Assembly: GCA_937877675.1 (NCBI GenBank)
Contig: CALEIS010000096.1
Location: 1-23,731 of the forward strand
Source: an uncultured Clostridia bacterium
GTDB taxonomy: Bacteria > Bacillota > Clostridia > Oscillospirales > Acutalibacteraceae
Length of the DNA: 23,731 bases
Direction: 5' to 3'
This document shows positions 22,188 through 23,731 of this stretch, one piece after another. A program made the position numbers and the translations under genes. Position 1 is the first letter of the stretch; every line of letters starts with the position of its first letter. The notes beneath the pieces are model-generated. The model did not search any database. It was not told the origin of the DNA and saw only the letters and a program-made list of their open reading frames with translations.

Positions 22188-23483
22188 TTATTCTTTAACT
22201 CTTTTTCTTTTTGTGATAACAAGAAATGCAATTATCGTGGACGAAACAGCCATCACAACAAATGGTACAATGGAGAATTGTGCATCCGTGTCAGTGGATT
22301 CATTATCATTTTCTACGTTGTTATTTCCACTGTTATCGTCATTTTCTGTGTTGTTATTATCGTCAACAGATGGTTTGTCCTCATTTGCTCCACCATTGTT
22401 ATCATCAGGTGTTTCTGTGCCATTATCTGATGACTCAACAGGAGGTAATGCTTCAATAATCTTGTTAGCAATATGAATATGACCATCTGCATCAGGATGA
22501 CTGTCAACATAAGTTGTACCTGTTGTATCAACATAAGTGTAACCAAATTTTTCTGCACCATCAATCATAGGTTTGTTACCAACTGAAAGGATAAAATTAA
22601 CTATACCTGAAGAAACATCTGATACAATTACATCCTCACCGTTAATAGGAGCACCTTCAACGCCATTGTAATCATAATAATGACCTTTGATGCTATTGTC
22701 ACTCATACCAACAACCATAAGAGTAACATCAGGATTTAAATCATAAATATCCTGAATCATTATATCCCAGTTTTTATAGAAAGTACCAAGACCATAAGAA
22801 AGTGCCTTTGGTAATGTTGCAATCAATTCAGGAAGTGCACCTGCAGTGTGTACAAGGTCAACTAATTCCTCTATCTTTTCTGTATCGAATTGACCGCAGT
22901 CGAAGATTTTCAATAATTTTGCCATATATTTATCGGCAACATTTTCTTTTTCAAAAATATCTGCAATAACCCATGTGAGATATGCGCCCCAGTCATTACC
23001 ACCAACACCAAGTGTAATAAGGTCTGCTTCAGCAACTGCCTTCTGGTATGCTTTTCGGTATTCTTCGCTACCTGGGTCACCAACAGTATTCATCTGACTT
23101 GGATGGAACATATAGTCATCTGTTTCTGTGAAATCATCTTCAAGCATATAACGAATTTCTATTGTTCTGAATCCAGGACCTGCAAACGCAGTCATTGTAT
23201 TGTCTTCAATAATTGCCTTTGTAAGTACATCTGCATAGGAACCAGGCACTCTGCAATATGCAGTCTGCTGATATGCTCTGTTATAAGCATCATCCTCATC
23301 ACTCATAACATCACGATAACCACTTGCAACGCTATCGCCAAGAAGAACATATTTTTTAAACTGTCCTCTGTGCTCATTTACAGCATCTTCATTAAGTGTT
23401 GTTGCGGAGCCAATTAACAAGGATGAAACCATAATCATAATTGCAACGCTGATTGCTACTACCGCTTTGATTATTTTTTTCAT
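22188..23483 (-). CDS. Membrane-anchored SGNH/GDSL-family hydrolase
   Basis: This 431-residue surface protein is a probable esterase. A signal peptide (about 1-27) precedes the catalytic domain. Block I is L-G-D-S51-V-A-S-G. Block III is G-V-G-G-N163-D. The block V region is V-D327-S-H329-P-D-A-D-G-H, where the Asp-His spacing is one residue shorter than the common D-x-x-H-P. Residues about 350-402 are an Asn/Asp/Glu/Thr-rich spacer, followed by a membrane span (about 403-425) and K-R-K-R at the end, so the enzyme stays attached to the cell outside the membrane. A GGAGGGG site and a good promoter precede it. Likely substrates are acyl esters on polysaccharides or lipids; this is not certain. 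Confidence 0.88.
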   Translation of the reverse strand: MKKIIKAVVAISVAIMIMVSSLLIGSATTLNEDAVNEHRGQFKKYVLLGDSVASGYRDVMSDEDDAYNRAYQQTAYCRVPGSYADVLTKAIIEDNTMTAFAGPGFRTIEIRYMLEDDFTETDDYMFHPSQMNTVGDPGSEEYRKAYQKAVAEADLITLGVGGNDWGAYLTWVIADIFEKENVADKYMAKLLKIFDCGQFDTEKIEELVDLVHTAGALPELIATLPKALSYGLGTFYKNWDIMIQDIYDLNPDVTLMVVGMSDNSIKGHYYDYNGVEGAPINGEDVIVSDVSSGIVNFILSVGNKPMIDGAEKFGYTYVDTTGTTYVDSHPDADGHIHIANKIIEALPPVESSDNGTETPDDNNGGANEDKPSVDDNNNTENDDNSGNNNVENDNESTDTDAQFSIVPFVVMAVSSTIIAFLVITKRKRVKE

Positions 23484-23515
23484 TTGAACCCCTCCAAATA
23501 AAATTTTTCATTAGA

Positions 23516-23544
23516 ATAATAACACTTTACCCCTAAAATGTCAA
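23516..23544 (-). promoter_or_regulatory. Promoter of the SGNH hydrolase gene
   Basis: On the minus strand a perfect TTGACA (23544-23539) and TATTAT (23521-23516) are 17 bases apart. The site overlaps the possible 3' end of the upstream partial gene. Confidence 0.65.
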
Positions 23545-23615
23545 TTATCTCCAGTTTCATCGCAATATCTTCTTAAAATATGACCCAAGGTTTCAAAATC
23601 TTTGTTTATACATTT

Positions 23616-23731
23616 TCAAACTGATATATTTTCAAGGAGCAATTGTTCTTTTCTTAATGTTTCACCGTTACTGTCCGTGAAAACAATTTCAATATTTTCA
23701 TCATTAAGAACATAACCGCAACCTGCAAAAT
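23616..23731 (-). CDS. 3' end of an unknown gene running off the right edge
   Basis: The minus strand is open from the window edge to a TGA at 23618-23616, encoding at least 37 residues that begin F-A-G-C-G-Y-V-L-N and end L-E-N-I-S-V. The composition looks like real protein, rich in charged residues and Ile. I do not recognise it. Past the TGA the same frame stays open for another 24 codons to a second TGA at 23543-23541, so the true end may have been further on. Its start lies outside the window. Confidence 0.55.
   Translation of the reverse strand, partial: FAGCGYVLNDENIEIVFTDSNGETLRKEQLLLENISV

Noticed and set aside
21142..22300. RiPP cluster around the radical SAM enzyme
   Set aside because: No short precursor-like reading frame, transporter or peptidase was seen on either strand near the gene.
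23570..23618. Selenocysteine at the in-frame TGA of the right-edge gene
   Set aside because: The bases after the TGA form no convincing bacterial SECIS hairpin, and no homologue with a Cys at that place can be checked here.
1..23731. CRISPR arrays, tRNA or rRNA genes, transposases or prophage genes
   Set aside because: No regularly spaced repeats, cloverleaf-like genes or mobile-element proteins were found on either strand.

Overview
The window looks like a piece of chromosome from a low-GC, Gram-positive, anaerobic gut-type member of the Clostridia, probably an uncultured Oscillospirales/Ruminococcaceae-like lineage. That placement is an inference. It rests on AT-rich DNA with strong AGGAGG-type ribosome binding sites and sigma-A-like promoters. 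It also rests on the gene content: a dockerin/DUF4474 secreted protein, a GH51 arabinofuranosidase, GPH-family sugar symporters, a butyryl/4-hydroxybutyrate-type CoA-transferase and a single-chain glycyl-tRNA synthetase. There are no rRNA or tRNA genes, CRISPR arrays, insertion sequences or phage genes. Genes sit close together in short operons, and most ends are marked by clear intrinsic terminators.

Layout. 1-1334 (minus): a pyrophosphatase-like/Nudix fusion overlaps a small membrane 'multidrug export' family protein. 1548-3512 (plus): a single-pass membrane protein is followed by an intracellular GH51 arabinofuranosidase. 3556-6482 (plus): two zinc-ribbon membrane proteins flank a membrane-anchored NodB polysaccharide deacetylase. 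6713-7357 (plus): an orotate-phosphoribosyltransferase-like protein with a degenerate PRPP loop. 7449-8516 (minus): a secreted dockerin/DUF4474 gene is broken by one in-frame TAA. 8612-14702 (minus): putP, glyQS and a diacylglycerol-kinase-like lipid kinase, then a terminator, then a GPH symporter and a membrane protein with an HExxH motif. 14849-17089 (minus): a CoA-transferase and a lipoyl-less E2-type acyltransferase under a perfect consensus promoter that carries palindromes. 17353-19879 (plus): a second GPH symporter with a SHOCT-like tail, then a secreted alpha/beta hydrolase. 19929-21195 (minus): a small conserved protein and an EndA-type lipoprotein nuclease. 21308-22141 (plus): a compact radical SAM/SPASM enzyme. 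22188-23483 (minus): a membrane-anchored SGNH hydrolase. At the right edge is the 3' end of an unknown gene.

How the genes fit together. The strongest metabolic themes are pentose/plant-polysaccharide use (GH51, GPH symporters, dockerin protein), acyl-CoA/short-chain acid metabolism (CoA-transferase plus E2-like protein) and cell-envelope or secreted hydrolases (deacetylase, lipase-like, SGNH, nuclease). I see no single large defence or biosynthetic system. The most unusual items are the CoA-transferase/lipoyl-less E2 operon with its repeated 15-bp palindrome, the interrupted dockerin gene, the degenerate phosphoribosyltransferase, the HExxH membrane protein, and two places where an intrinsic terminator butts directly against the ribosome binding site of the next gene.
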